Shown: piece by piece, positions 24,463-32,810 of the stretch
Layout: each line of letters starts with the position of its first letter
Numbering within the stretch: position 1 is the stretch's first letter
Program-made: the position numbers and the translations under genes
The notes under the pieces: model-generated
What the model was told of the DNA's origin: nothing
What the model saw: the letters and a program-made list of their open reading frames with translations, nothing else
Database searches by the model: none
Source of the DNA: Accumulibacter sp.
Lineage (GTDB): Bacteria > Pseudomonadota > Gammaproteobacteria > Burkholderiales > Rhodocyclaceae
Length of the DNA stretch: 41,521 nt
Assembly: GCA_020049495.1 (NCBI GenBank)
Contig: JAIFKU010000032.1
Location: 1-41,521, forward strand
Reading direction: 5' to 3'

Positions 24463-26376
24463 ATGTTCGACGCCGTACGCAACAACAAGAAAATCGTTCA
24501 AATATTTCTTGGTCTGATCACCTTGCCATTCGCTTTCTGGGGCGTTGATTCCTACGTCAGGAATTCGGGGGTAGGGAGCGATCTGGCCAGCGTCGGTGAT
24601 ACCAAGATCACCATTCCCCAGTTTGAGCAGGCCTTGCGCGAGCGCCAGGATCAAATGCGCCAGGCGCTGGGTGCCGGTTTCAAACAGGAAATGATGAACA
24701 CGCCTGAAATGAAGCTGAGCATTCTGAACGCGCTGGTCGATCAGCGCCTGTTGCTGCTGGAAACTTCAAAAAACAGCTTGCAGACCAGTGACGAAGTGTT
24801 GCGCAACGTCATCAGCACAATCCCTTCGCTGCAGGAGAACGGTAAGTTTTCGATGCCGCGTTATGAATCTGCGCTGCGTGCCCAGGGTATGTCGCAGCCC
24901 CAGTTCGAGGCCAAGCTGCGCCAGGATCTGACGCTTCAGCAGTTGATTGGAGCGCTCGGCGATTCCGCTTTTGTTTCAGAGAGCCAGGCCGAAGCGATGT
25001 TGCGACTGCAATCCGAGGAACGCCAGTTCAGCGAGTTCCGGATTGCGCCCGAGCAGTTTGCGGACAAGGTCAAGATCGAAACCTCAGCGGTACAGAAATA
25101 CTATGACGATAACAAGGCACAGTTTGAGGTCGCAGAGCAGCTCAAGGCTGAATACCTGGTGCTCTCGCTTGATGCCATCCTGTCGCAGGTGACGGTTGGT
25201 GAGGCTGAGATCAAGGCCTGGTACGAGAGCCACATGGATCGCTATCAGCAGAAAGAAGAGCGCCGTGCCAGCCATATCCTGATCGTGGCGAAAACCGAAG
25301 CCGAAAAAGGACAAGCCAAAGCCAAGGCGGAAGAAATACTGAAGGAAGTTCAAAAAGCACCGGCGAAATTTGCCGAACTGGCCAAACAGCATTCACAGGA
25401 TCCCGGTTCAGCCAAGAATGGCGGTGACCTGGGTTTCTTCGGCCGGGGCATGATGGTCAAAGCGTTTGAAGAGACCGTGTTCAAGCAGAAGGAAGGCGAA
25501 ATTTCCAATGTGCTGGAGTCCGAGTTCGGTTATCACATCATCAAACTGACGGGCATCAAGCCCGGAAAGTTGCGTTCATTGGACGAAGCGCGTTCTGAAA
25601 TTGAAAGTGATCTGAAACTTCAGTCCGCCCAGCGCAAGTTTGCCGAGTCCGCAGAGGCCTTCAACAACACGGTTTATGAGCAGTCCGACAGCCTCCAGCC
25701 GGCGGCCGAGAAATTCAAATTGAAGATTCAGCAAAGCGACTGGTTGCCCAGGAATCCCGACGCGAAAGACCTTGCCTCGCTCGGCCCTCTGGCGAACAGC
25801 AAAATACTGGCGGCGCTCTTTTCCGAAGATGCGATCAAGAACAAGCGCAATACCGAAGCGGTTGAAATCGGGCCGAACATGCTGCTGGCCGCACGCGTAC
25901 TTGAGCATGTGCCGGCGACCCGAAAACCCTTTGATACGGTAAAGGCCGACATAGAAAAGCTGCTCAGATCCCAGGAGGCTTCTGCCCTGGCCAGGAATTC
26001 CGGGGAAGCCCGGTTGGCCGAGTTGAAGAAGGAAAGCAGTGAAGACAAACTGGCCTGGTCGCTGGTCAAGAGTGCTTCACGCCTGCAGGGGCGTGATCTT
26101 CCACCCGCTGCCATGCAGGTCATCTTCAAGGCCGATGTACAGAAACTGCCGGCGTATGTTGGTGTCGGCAGCGGCATTGGCGGCAGTTACACGCTCTACA
26201 AGATCGTCAAGGTCAGCCAGCCGGAAAATCTTGATGCGGCCAGGCGCAAGAAGTTCCAGAGCGAGTACGACGAGATTATTGCCCAGCAGGATCTGTCGGC
26301 TTATCTATCCGGCCTGCGCCTGCGCTACAAGATCGACATCAACAAGTCGGCACTGGATAGCCGCGAGCGCCAGTAA
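24463..26376 (+). CDS. ppiD: Periplasmic folding chaperone with parvulin domain
   Basis: A 637-residue protein anchored by one N-terminal membrane segment (about 12-30, IVQIFLGLITLPFAFWGV). A SurA-like N-terminal chaperone region (about 35-200), a single parvulin domain (about 264-355, RRASHILIVAK to GYHIIKLTG) and a C-terminal periplasmic domain follow. PpiD works at the exit of the Sec translocon. Length and domain order are normal. It is transcribed alone, bounded by terminators on both sides. Confidence 0.94.
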   Translation: MFDAVRNNKKIVQIFLGLITLPFAFWGVDSYVRNSGVGSDLASVGDTKITIPQFEQALRERQDQMRQALGAGFKQEMMNTPEMKLSILNALVDQRLLLLETSKNSLQTSDEVLRNVISTIPSLQENGKFSMPRYESALRAQGMSQPQFEAKLRQDLTLQQLIGALGDSAFVSESQAEAMLRLQSEERQFSEFRIAPEQFADKVKIETSAVQKYYDDNKAQFEVAEQLKAEYLVLSLDAILSQVTVGEAEIKAWYESHMDRYQQKEERRASHILIVAKTEAEKGQAKAKAEEILKEVQKAPAKFAELAKQHSQDPGSAKNGGDLGFFGRGMMVKAFEETVFKQKEGEISNVLESEFGYHIIKLTGIKPGKLRSLDEARSEIESDLKLQSAQRKFAESAEAFNNTVYEQSDSLQPAAEKFKLKIQQSDWLPRNPDAKDLASLGPLANSKILAALFSEDAIKNKRNTEAVEIGPNMLLAARVLEHVPATRKPFDTVKADIEKLLRSQEASALARNSGEARLAELKKESSEDKLAWSLVKSASRLQGRDLPPAAMQVIFKADVQKLPAYVGVGSGIGGSYTLYKIVKVSQPENLDAARRKKFQSEYDEIIAQQDLSAYLSGLRLRYKIDINKSALDSRERQ

Positions 26377-26394
26377 TTCCGCAGTTAAAACAGC

Positions 26395-26428
26395 AACGCC
26401 GGCTGGGATAAACCTGTCGGCGTTTTTT
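26395..26428 (+). terminator. Intrinsic terminator after ppiD
   Basis: Stem AACGCCG / CGGCGTT followed by TTTT, 18 bp after the ppiD stop. Confidence 0.85.
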
Positions 26429-26440
26429 CGCGCGTACCGC

Positions 26441-26634
26441 TCAGGGAATTACTGATTCATTCGTCCCCCAAGAGGACTTGAGCCCAAGGCCCCGTCGCCT
26501 TCGGGGCGTCACCCCGGCGAAAGCGCCCCGCAGGAAGTGCCCTTGGGGTGCCGGGGTCCAGTTCGTTGATTTTTCTGGATTCCGGCTTTCGCCGGAATGA
26601 CGGATTTGGAATACCTCTGCGTTTCCTTCCCTCA
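26441..26634. repeat. Dispersed palindromic repeat, family A copy 4
   Basis: Left end TCAGGGAATTACTGATTC. At the right end the minus strand reads TGAGGGAAGG, so the two ends are short inverted repeats. The interior shares CACCCCGGCGAAAGCGCC and CTTGGGGTGCCGGGGTCC with copy 2, and ends in CGGAATGACGGATTTGGA as in copies 2 and 3. The right end includes the TGA stop codon of fabI (26632-26634). Confidence 0.87.
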
Positions 26635-27432
26635 GGCCGGAAGCGGATCGGCGTTGCCCAGCGCCGTGGTATTCAAGCCGCCATCGACGTACATGATTTC
26701 GCCGGTGATCGCACTGGCCAGGTCGGAGAGCAGGAAGGCGGCGGCGTTGCCGACTTCATCGATGGTTACGTTGCGGCGCAGCGGGGCGTGGTGAGAATTG
26801 AAGGCCAGCAGCTTGCCGAAATTGCCGATGCCCGACGCCGCCAGCGTCTTGATCGGTCCGGCGGAAAGCGCGTTGGCGCGTATGCCCTGCGGGCCGAGGC
26901 AGAAGGCCAGATAACGCGTGGCGGCTTCGAGACTGGCCTTGGCCAGGCCCATGGTGTTGTAGTTCGGCATGGTGCGTTCGGCACCCAGATAGGTGAGCGC
27001 CAGCAATGCCGCATTATTGCCCTTCAGCAGCAACGGACGGGCGGCCTTGGCCAGTGCCGGATAGCTGTAAGATGAAATGTCGTGGGCGATGTGGAACGAT
27101 TCGCGCGAGATGCCGTCAAGGAAATCGCCTTCGATGGCCACGGTGGGCGCGTAGGCGATTGAATGCACCAGTCCGTCGAGTCCTTCCCACTGTGTCGCCA
27201 GATCGGCGAAGAGTTTGGCGATCTGTGCATCCTCCGCGACGTCGCACTGGAAAACCAGCGTGCTGTCGAATTCGGCGGCAAATTTGTTGATGCGATCCAG
27301 AAAGCGTTCGTTCTGATAGGTAAAGGCCAGTTTCGCACCTTCTCGGTGGCAGGCCCTGGCGATGCCGTAAGCGATAGAGTGCTTCGACAGTACGCCGGTA
27401 ATAAGAATGCGCTTGTCTGCAAGAAATCCCAT
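26632..27432 (-). CDS. fabI: Enoyl-[acyl-carrier-protein] reductase (NADH)
   Basis: A 266-residue short-chain dehydrogenase of the FabI type. It starts [20 protein letters not shown] with the divergent nucleotide-binding Gly motif of FabI. The catalytic Tyr-x6-Lys is YNTMGLAK. It catalyses the last step of each fatty-acid elongation cycle. GGAG lies 6 nt before the ATG, and a TATAAT -10 lies at 27497-27502. Its stop codon is in the end of repeat copy 4, and it is convergent with ppiD. Confidence 0.96.
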   Translation of the reverse strand: MGFLADKRILITGVLSKHSIAYGIARACHREGAKLAFTYQNERFLDRINKFAAEFDSTLVFQCDVAEDAQIAKLFADLATQWEGLDGLVHSIAYAPTVAIEGDFLDGISRESFHIAHDISSYSYPALAKAARPLLLKGNNAALLALTYLGAERTMPNYNTMGLAKASLEAATRYLAFCLGPQGIRANALSAGPIKTLAASGIGNFGKLLAFNSHHAPLRRNVTIDEVGNAAAFLLSDLASAITGEIMYVDGGLNTTALGNADPLPA

Positions 27433-27496
27433 GGGTTCTCCGATAACGATGAATTGTCAGGTGGTGGCTGAGGCAGTTGGCCGCCTCTAGTCGCGC

Positions 27497-27525
27497 ATTA
27501 TAGGGGATTCCGGGCCTGATACTGA
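27497..27525 (-). promoter_or_regulatory. Promoter for fabI
   Basis: Perfect -10 TATAAT on the minus strand at 27497-27502. The -35 at about 27520-27525 (TCAGTA) is poor with a 17-bp spacer, so the promoter may need an activator or an extended element. The same 132-bp gap must carry the promoter of the divergent binding-protein gene. Confidence 0.5.
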
Positions 27526-27564
27526 GCTTTAGCCGGCAACATCGGCCATCAGGGCAGCAAAAAA

Positions 27565-29754
27565 GTGACGCTTCGCGCTACACTTCGCCTCATGCCTGTT
27601 CTCCGTCTTGCCTGCCTGTCACTGTTCCTTCTGCTTGCTGCCTGCAGCAGCGAACAGAACGACCCCTATCCGGCCAGCGAACGCGGTAAAAACATCCTCT
27701 ACTCGGCGTTTACCGAACGCCCCAAGCATCTTGATCCGGTACAGTCCTACACCGAGGATGAAATCACCTTCACGGCGCAGATCTACGAGCCGCCGCTGCA
27801 ATACCACTATCTGAAGCGCCCCTATACGCTGATTCCGGCCACCACCGAGTCAGTGCCGGTGCCGCGTTACACCGACGCCAGCGGCAAGGTACTGCCGCAG
27901 GATGCACCAGCCGGGGCCATTGCCTACAGCGAATACGAAATTCGCCTGCGCCCCGGCATCCGCTACCAGCCGCATCCGGCTTTCGCTCTCGATACGAGCG
28001 GCCAGCCGGTCTATGCGAATCTGGACCGGAACAAACTGAACGGCATCGAAAAAATCGCCGATTTCACCCAAACCGGAACGCGCGAACTGGTCGCCGACGA
28101 CTACATCTACGAAATCAAGCGGCTTGCCCATCCGCGCCTGCATTCCCCGATCTTCGGCATGATGGCCGGGCGCATCGTCGGCTTGAAGGAGCTTGGCGAG
28201 AAGTTGCAGGCCGCGGCCAAAGCCCTGCCCGCAGACGCCTGGCTCGACCTCGACCGCTTTGTGCTCGACGGTGTCACGCGGGTTGACCGTTACACCTTGC
28301 GCATCAAGCTGCACGGCAAGTATCCGCAGTTTCTCTACTGGCTGGCGATGCCGTTTTTTGCGCCGGTGCCGCGTGAGGCCGACCGCTTTTATGCGCAGCC
28401 GGGAATGGCCGAGAAGAACCTGACGCTCGATTGGTATCCGGTCGGTACCGGCCCCTACATGCTGACCGAGAACAATCCGAACCGGCGCATGGTCATGGAA
28501 CGCAATCCCAACTTTCATGGCGAGACCTATCCCTGCGAAGGCGAGCCGGACGACCGTACGGCGGGGCTGCTGGCTGACTGCGGCAAGGCGCTGCCGCAGA
28601 TCGACAAGGCCGTATTCTCGCGTGAAAAGGAAAGCATTCCCTACTGGAACAAGTTTCTGCAGGGCTACTACGACGCCTCGGGAATTTCGTCCGACAGCTT
28701 CGACCAGGCGGTGCGGCTCAATGTCGGCGGCGACGTCCAGCTTTCCGACGAGATGCAGGCCAAAGGCATCCGTCTGCTGACCAGCGTGCGCGCCTCGACC
28801 TTCTACATGGGCTTCAACATGCTCGATCCGGTAGTCGGCGGCAAGGGCGCCGACGCCGCGCAGCGCAGCAGGAAACTGCGCCAGGCGGTGTCGATGGCCA
28901 TTGACCAGGAAGAGTTCATCTCGATCTTCATGAACGGGCGCGGCATCGCCGCGATGAGCCCGCTACCGCCGGGCATCTTCGGCCATCTCGACGGCGAGGC
29001 GGGAATCAATCCGGTGGTCTATGACTGGGTCGATGGCGTGGCGAAACGCAAGCCGCTTGAACTGGCGAAGAAAATGCTGGCCGAGGCCGGCTGGCCTGAC
29101 GGCCGCGATGCAAAAACCGGCGAACCGCTGGTGCTCAACCTCGACACCACCAGCGGCGGCATGGGCGACAAGTCGCGGCTCGACTGGCTGACGCGGCAGT
29201 TCGCCAAGCTCGACATCCAGCTCGTCGTGCGCTCGACCGACTTCAACCGCTTTCAGGAAAAAATCCGCAAAGGCGCGGTGCAACTCTATTACCTCGGCTG
29301 GAATGCCGACTATCCCGATCCGGAGAACTTCTTCTTCCTGCTCGACGGCGCCGAAGGCAAGGTGGCCAAGGCCGGCGAGAATGCCTCGAACTATGTCAAT
29401 GCCGAATTCGATCGCCTGTTCGCCGAGATGAAGAGCATGGACAATACGCCGCGACGGCTGGCCATCATTACGCGCATGAACCGGTTGCTGCAGGAGGACG
29501 CGCCGTGGATCTTCGGCTTCCACCCGACCAGCTACACGCTGGGCCACGCCTGGCTGCACAATCGCAAACCGACCGATGTCGGCAACAACATCCTCAAGTA
29601 CCAGCGCCTCGACGTGGCCGAACGGGTGAAACGGCGGCAGGAATGGAACGAGCCCGTGCTCTGGCCATTGCTGCTGGCCGCCGTCGTGCTGGCAGCGATG
29701 ATCCTGCCGGCGGTGATCGGCTATCGTCGTCGCGAGCGCAGCACGGCCAAATGA
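27565..29754 (+). CDS. Peptide-type ABC transporter substrate-binding lipoprotein (SBP_bac_5)
   Basis: A 729-residue protein. The N-terminus is a lipoprotein signal with lipobox LLAAC, so Cys27 should be lipidated. The body belongs to the family 5 extracellular binding proteins of oligopeptide/nickel-type importers (SAFTERPKHLDPVQSYTEDE, GTGPYMLTENNPNRRMVMERNP, YLGWNADYPDPENFFF). It is longer than the usual 500-600 residues and ends with a hydrophobic segment (about 700-720) and a basic tail, suggesting a second membrane anchor. The start is GTG at 27565; an ATG at 27592 would still leave the lipobox. The permease and ATPase partners begin only at 36406. Confidence 0.88.
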   Translation: MTLRATLRLMPVLRLACLSLFLLLAACSSEQNDPYPASERGKNILYSAFTERPKHLDPVQSYTEDEITFTAQIYEPPLQYHYLKRPYTLIPATTESVPVPRYTDASGKVLPQDAPAGAIAYSEYEIRLRPGIRYQPHPAFALDTSGQPVYANLDRNKLNGIEKIADFTQTGTRELVADDYIYEIKRLAHPRLHSPIFGMMAGRIVGLKELGEKLQAAAKALPADAWLDLDRFVLDGVTRVDRYTLRIKLHGKYPQFLYWLAMPFFAPVPREADRFYAQPGMAEKNLTLDWYPVGTGPYMLTENNPNRRMVMERNPNFHGETYPCEGEPDDRTAGLLADCGKALPQIDKAVFSREKESIPYWNKFLQGYYDASGISSDSFDQAVRLNVGGDVQLSDEMQAKGIRLLTSVRASTFYMGFNMLDPVVGGKGADAAQRSRKLRQAVSMAIDQEEFISIFMNGRGIAAMSPLPPGIFGHLDGEAGINPVVYDWVDGVAKRKPLELAKKMLAEAGWPDGRDAKTGEPLVLNLDTTSGGMGDKSRLDWLTRQFAKLDIQLVVRSTDFNRFQEKIRKGAVQLYYLGWNADYPDPENFFFLLDGAEGKVAKAGENASNYVNAEFDRLFAEMKSMDNTPRRLAIITRMNRLLQEDAPWIFGFHPTSYTLGHAWLHNRKPTDVGNNILKYQRLDVAERVKRRQEWNEPVLWPLLLAAVVLAAMILPAVIGYRRRERSTAK

Positions 29755-29837
29755 GCTTCGACTACGCCACCGTGCTAGATCAGGCATGGTTTCAGTGTGC
29801 GCAACAGGGTAAATTTGTTCTCTCGGTAACCCATTGA
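29751..29837 (+). pseudogene. Possible remnant of the next gene of the transporter operon
   Basis: An ATG overlaps the binding-protein stop in the ATGA arrangement usual for coupled genes and is followed by 28 codons (MSFDYATVLDQAWFQ at the start) before a stop. The frame runs into the MITE-like element at 29808. It could be the decapitated start of a gene displaced by the insertion, or chance. Confidence 0.25.
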
Positions 29838-29970
29838 ATTAATCGTCATTCCGGGCTTGACCCGGAATCCAGTTCGTATATCAAAAAGTCTTTTAACTTC
29901 ATGAACAGAGGGTCGAATCTGGATTCCGGCTTGCGCCGGAATGACGGTCGATGGTTAGAACAAATTCACC
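29808..29970. repeat. MITE-like element with terminal inverted repeats and internal palindrome
   Basis: Left end GGTAAATTTGTTCT (29808-29821) and right end AGAACAAATTCACC (29957-29970) are inverted repeats matching at 13 of 14 positions. Inside, at 29844-29946, is a copy of the family A core (CGTCATTCCGGGCTTGACCC, then CGCCGGAATGACG). The direct repeat GTGCGCAACA occurs outside both ends (29797-29806 and 29976-29985). The size, about 163 bp, and lack of coding capacity fit a miniature transposable element. With the remnant frame it fills most of the 304-bp gap before the antitoxin gene. Confidence 0.68.
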
Positions 29971-30058
29971 GTGGCGTGCGCAACAAGATGAGTACCTTAG
30001 GGCTACGGCTTGATGTATGATGCTTGATGTCTGATGCGGTTTGAAAGGAGAATTCGAC

Positions 30059-30289
30059 ATGCGGACTACGTTATCAATCGACGACGATGTGCTCACAGCG
30101 GCCAAAGGATTGGCGCAGCGTCAGCATAAAACCGTTGGAGAGGTCCTGTCGACGCTGGCGCGGCAGGCATTGCGGCCGGCAGTGCCGAGTCAGTCCGTGC
30201 GCAATGGCATTCCCCTGCTGAGGTCCAACGTTGCTGCTGCGCCGGTCACCCCGGAACTCGTCAATCAATTGCGCGACGAGTTGCCGTGA
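30059..30289 (+). CDS. VapB-like antitoxin
   Basis: A 76-residue protein beginning MRTTLSIDDDVLTAAKGLAQ, the beta-strand plus helix start of ribbon-helix-helix antitoxins, with a variable C-terminal half that would wrap the toxin. AAAGGAG lies 8 nt before the ATG at 30059, which decides the start. The stop overlaps the GTG start of the PIN-domain gene by 4 bp, so the two are translationally coupled. It should neutralise the toxin and repress the operon. Confidence 0.87.
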   Translation: MRTTLSIDDDVLTAAKGLAQRQHKTVGEVLSTLARQALRPAVPSQSVRNGIPLLRSNVAAAPVTPELVNQLRDELP

Positions 30290-30729
30290 TCACCTATTTA
30301 CTCGATGTTAACGTCCTGATCGCCTTGATCGATCCGGCGCATGTCCAGCACGATACGGCGCACGATTGGTTTGCAGCGCATCAGGGTGCCTGGGCAACGT
30401 GTCCCCTGACTGAAAACGGCTTGCTGCGCATTGTCGGACATCCCCGCTATCCCAATTCACCCGGCACGCCGGCGGCGGTGGCGCCCTTGCTGGCCGGGCT
30501 GTGCGCGTTGCCGGGTCACGTCTTCTGGCCTGACGATGTCAGCCTGCTCGATGCCGAAAGGCTGGATATGTCGCGGCTGCTGAGTTCCGGGCAGGTGACG
30601 GATAGTTATTTGCTGGCGCTGGCCTGCGCCCACGGGGGGCAGCTCGCGAGCCTTGACCGCCGTCTGGTCACGGTTGCCGTGCGCGATGGGGCGAAGGGGC
30701 TGCATTTGATCGGAACGGGGATGCAATAG
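30286..30729 (+). CDS. VapC-like PIN-domain toxin ribonuclease
   Basis: A 147-residue PIN-domain protein with a GTG start. The acidic active-site residues are present: Asp7 (YLLDVNVLIAL), Glu43 (TENGLLRIVGHPRYP), Asp106 (VTDSYLLALA) and Asp124 (SLDRRL). Proteins of this type cleave RNA, often tRNA or rRNA. The pair stands at the left of the accessory block that splits the transporter operon, and a 102-bp gap separates it from mod. Confidence 0.9.
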   Translation: MITYLLDVNVLIALIDPAHVQHDTAHDWFAAHQGAWATCPLTENGLLRIVGHPRYPNSPGTPAAVAPLLAGLCALPGHVFWPDDVSLLDAERLDMSRLLSSGQVTDSYLLALACAHGGQLASLDRRLVTVAVRDGAKGLHLIGTGMQ

Positions 30730-30831
30730 GGGTTTCCTTGGTCGGGTGGTGCAATGGTGCAAGAGCCGACTGCACAATCCACGATAATGGTCTCTGGTCT
30801 GAACACTGACAAACGCAAGAACGGAAACTGA

Positions 30832-32556
30832 ATGCCAACGCTTAACTGGATCGGCAAGGAAGCCGTCGTCAAACACCACAAGGACGTACCGTTCCGCCTG
30901 CTGGAACCGGTGCCGGAGCTGTCTTGCTCCCCTCGCCCAGCAGGAGAGGGGCCGGGGGTGAGGGCCAGCGGCAACCTGATCGTGCACGGCGACAACCTGC
31001 ACGCGCTCAAGGCGCTGCTGCCGCGCTACGCCGGCCAGGTGAAGTGCATCTACATCGACCCGCCGTACAACACCGGCAACGAGGGCTGGGTGTACAACGA
31101 CAACGTCAATAGCCCGGAAATCCGTCGCTGGCTGGGCGAGGTGGTCGGCAAGGAAGGCGAGACGCTGGATCGGCACGACCGCTGGCTGTCGATGATGACT
31201 CCGCGGCTGGTCTTGCTGAAGCAGTTTCTGCGTGATGACGGGGCAATTTTTGTTTCCATCGACGACAACGAAGTGGCGTCGTTGCGATTGTTGATGGACG
31301 AGGTATTCGGGAAAGCCAACTTTGTTGCCTGCAACGCTTGGCAAAAACGCTACTCCAGAGAAAACAGGGTGGCCATAGGTGACGCACATGAATACGTTGT
31401 TACCTACGCAATTGATCCGGTGAAATTCAAACTTACAGCAAAGAAATTGCCTCTCGGACCAAAACAGCTCGCGGTTTACAAAAACCCCAATAATGATCCA
31501 AGAGGAAAATGGCGCGCGGTCTCATTATCTGCACAAGGATTTAGACCGAATCAAATGTACGAGATTGTTTCTCCGATAACGGGGAAACGCCATCGACCGC
31601 CTGAAGGTTCCTGCTGGAAGATTATTGAATCAGAGTACGATAGGCTGCTGGCAGATAATCGAATTCACCTTGGAAAAGATGGCAACGCCATACCTCAACG
31701 TGTTCAATTCCTTTCGACTATAGAGGGCATAGCTCCTTGGACGTGGTGGCCTCACGAGGAAGTTGGTCATACCGACGAGTCCCGCAAAGAAGTTCAAGAT
31801 ATATTTGGAACGCAAACTGCATTCGACACCCCCAAACCCACCCGCCTGATCCAGCGCATTCTACAAATCGCCACCGACAAGGACTCCCTCGTCCTCGACA
31901 GCTTCGCCGGCTCCGGCACGACCGGCCACGCGGTGCTCAGGCAAAACGCCGAGGACGGCGGCACACGCCGTTTCATCCTCGTCGAGATGGACGAGAACAT
32001 CGCCCGGAGTGTCACCGCCGAACGGGTCAGGCGCGTAGCCACGGGCTACACCAATGCCAAGGGCAACGCCGTCGAAGGCCTGGGCGGCGGCTTCCAGTTC
32101 TGCCGCCTGTCGACCGAGCCTCTGTTTACGGCCGATGGGCAGATCCGCGCCGATGTAACGTTCGCCCAACTCGCCGAATTCGTCTGGTTTGCCGAGACCG
32201 GCACAGGATTTATGCCGTCATTCCGGGGCGGCGCAGCCGAACCCGGAATCCGACCGCAGGAAGTGCAGAGCCAGAATTCAACGGTCGCGCTGGATTCCCG
32301 CCTACGCGGGAATGACGAAATTCACCTTTCGCCGCTCCTGGGTGTGCATGAGGGACGCGGCATCTACCTGCTCTACAATGGCATTCTCAAGGACAAGTCC
32401 GTCGCCGGCGGCAATGTGCTGACCGGGCCGGTGTTCGACGTGCTGCCGAAATTCGCCGGCCCCAAGGTGATCTACGCGGCGGCCAACCGCATGGGCGGCC
32501 GCGCTGCGCGTGAGGGCATCACCTTCAAGCAAACGCCTTACGCGCTGGACGTGTAA
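30832..32556 (+). CDS. mod: Type III restriction-modification methyltransferase subunit (N6-adenine)
   Basis: A 574-residue beta-class adenine methyltransferase. Motif IV DPPYNTGNEGWVYND is at 76-90. The target-recognition region is about residues 160-330, and the SAM-binding motif DSFAGSGTTGHAV is near 356-368. It methylates one strand of an asymmetric site and gives Res its specificity. Two dispersed repeats lie in frame: about residues 31-45 (repeat at 30926) and about 462-496 (repeat at 32216). Both avoid the catalytic motifs. The recognition region (about 31310-31830) is clearly more AT-rich than the flanks, as after domain exchange. ACGGAA lies before the ATG at 30832. The next genes in the operon are the small antitoxin-like gene and the kinase, and then res. 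Confidence 0.92.
   Translation: MPTLNWIGKEAVVKHHKDVPFRLLEPVPELSCSPRPAGEGPGVRASGNLIVHGDNLHALKALLPRYAGQVKCIYIDPPYNTGNEGWVYNDNVNSPEIRRWLGEVVGKEGETLDRHDRWLSMMTPRLVLLKQFLRDDGAIFVSIDDNEVASLRLLMDEVFGKANFVACNAWQKRYSRENRVAIGDAHEYVVTYAIDPVKFKLTAKKLPLGPKQLAVYKNPNNDPRGKWRAVSLSAQGFRPNQMYEIVSPITGKRHRPPEGSCWKIIESEYDRLLADNRIHLGKDGNAIPQRVQFLSTIEGIAPWTWWPHEEVGHTDESRKEVQDIFGTQTAFDTPKPTRLIQRILQIATDKDSLVLDSFAGSGTTGHAVLRQNAEDGGTRRFILVEMDENIARSVTAERVRRVATGYTNAKGNAVEGLGGGFQFCRLSTEPLFTADGQIRADVTFAQLAEFVWFAETGTGFMPSFRGGAAEPGIRPQEVQSQNSTVALDSRLRGNDEIHLSPLLGVHEGRGIYLLYNGILKDKSVAGGNVLTGPVFDVLPKFAGPKVIYAAANRMGGRAAREGITFKQTPYALDV
30926..30965. repeat. Family B repeat inside mod, copy 1
   Basis: About 40 bp of the type CTCCCCTCGCCCAGCAGGAG then GGGGCCGGGGGTGAGGGC. 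It is the reverse complement, with a few changes, of the copy at 36321. It reads through in frame as SCSPRPAGEGPGVRASGN in the Mod protein. Confidence 0.8.
32216..32317. repeat. Family A core repeat inside mod
   Basis: 102 bp bounded by CGTCATTCCGG and CGCGGGAATGACG, the same core as at 29844-29946. The length is a multiple of three and it reads without a stop, giving SFRGGAAEPGIRP and later DSRLRGNDE in Mod. On either side the protein resumes familiar Mod sequence (FAETGTGF before, SPLLGVHEGRGIYLLYNG after). Confidence 0.85.
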
Positions 32557-32603
32557 ACTATGCGTCATGCAGGACTGTTGTCTTTCACTCGAAGGAGTTG
32601 ATC

Positions 32604-32810
32604 ATGGGCAAGCAGGAAATCATTGAACTTGTTTTGCAGTTGAAAGCGGCAGAGCGTTATGAGGTGGTGGAGAAAATCATGCAAAGCCTGGACAAGCCCG
32701 ATGCAGAAATTGACCGGGTCTGGGCGGAAGAAGCGCTGCGCAGGGCACAGGCATGCGATGAAGGTCGCATGAAAACAGTTTCGTTTGAAGACGTCTTCGG
32801 CAGCAAGTGA
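32604..32810 (+). CDS. Addiction-module antitoxin-like protein
   Basis: A 68-residue protein. The sequence (MGKQEIIELVLQLKAAERYE, then IDRVWAEEALRRAQACDEGR and VSFEDVFGSK) matches the pattern of the PF09720-type addiction-module antitoxins, which usually pair with RelE/ParE-type toxins. Here the partner is a P-loop kinase. A good AAGGAG precedes the ATG at 32604. The stop overlaps the kinase start (TGATG at 32808-32812). Family recognised by eye only. Confidence 0.75.
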   Translation: MGKQEIIELVLQLKAAERYEVVEKIMQSLDKPDAEIDRVWAEEALRRAQACDEGRMKTVSFEDVFGSK

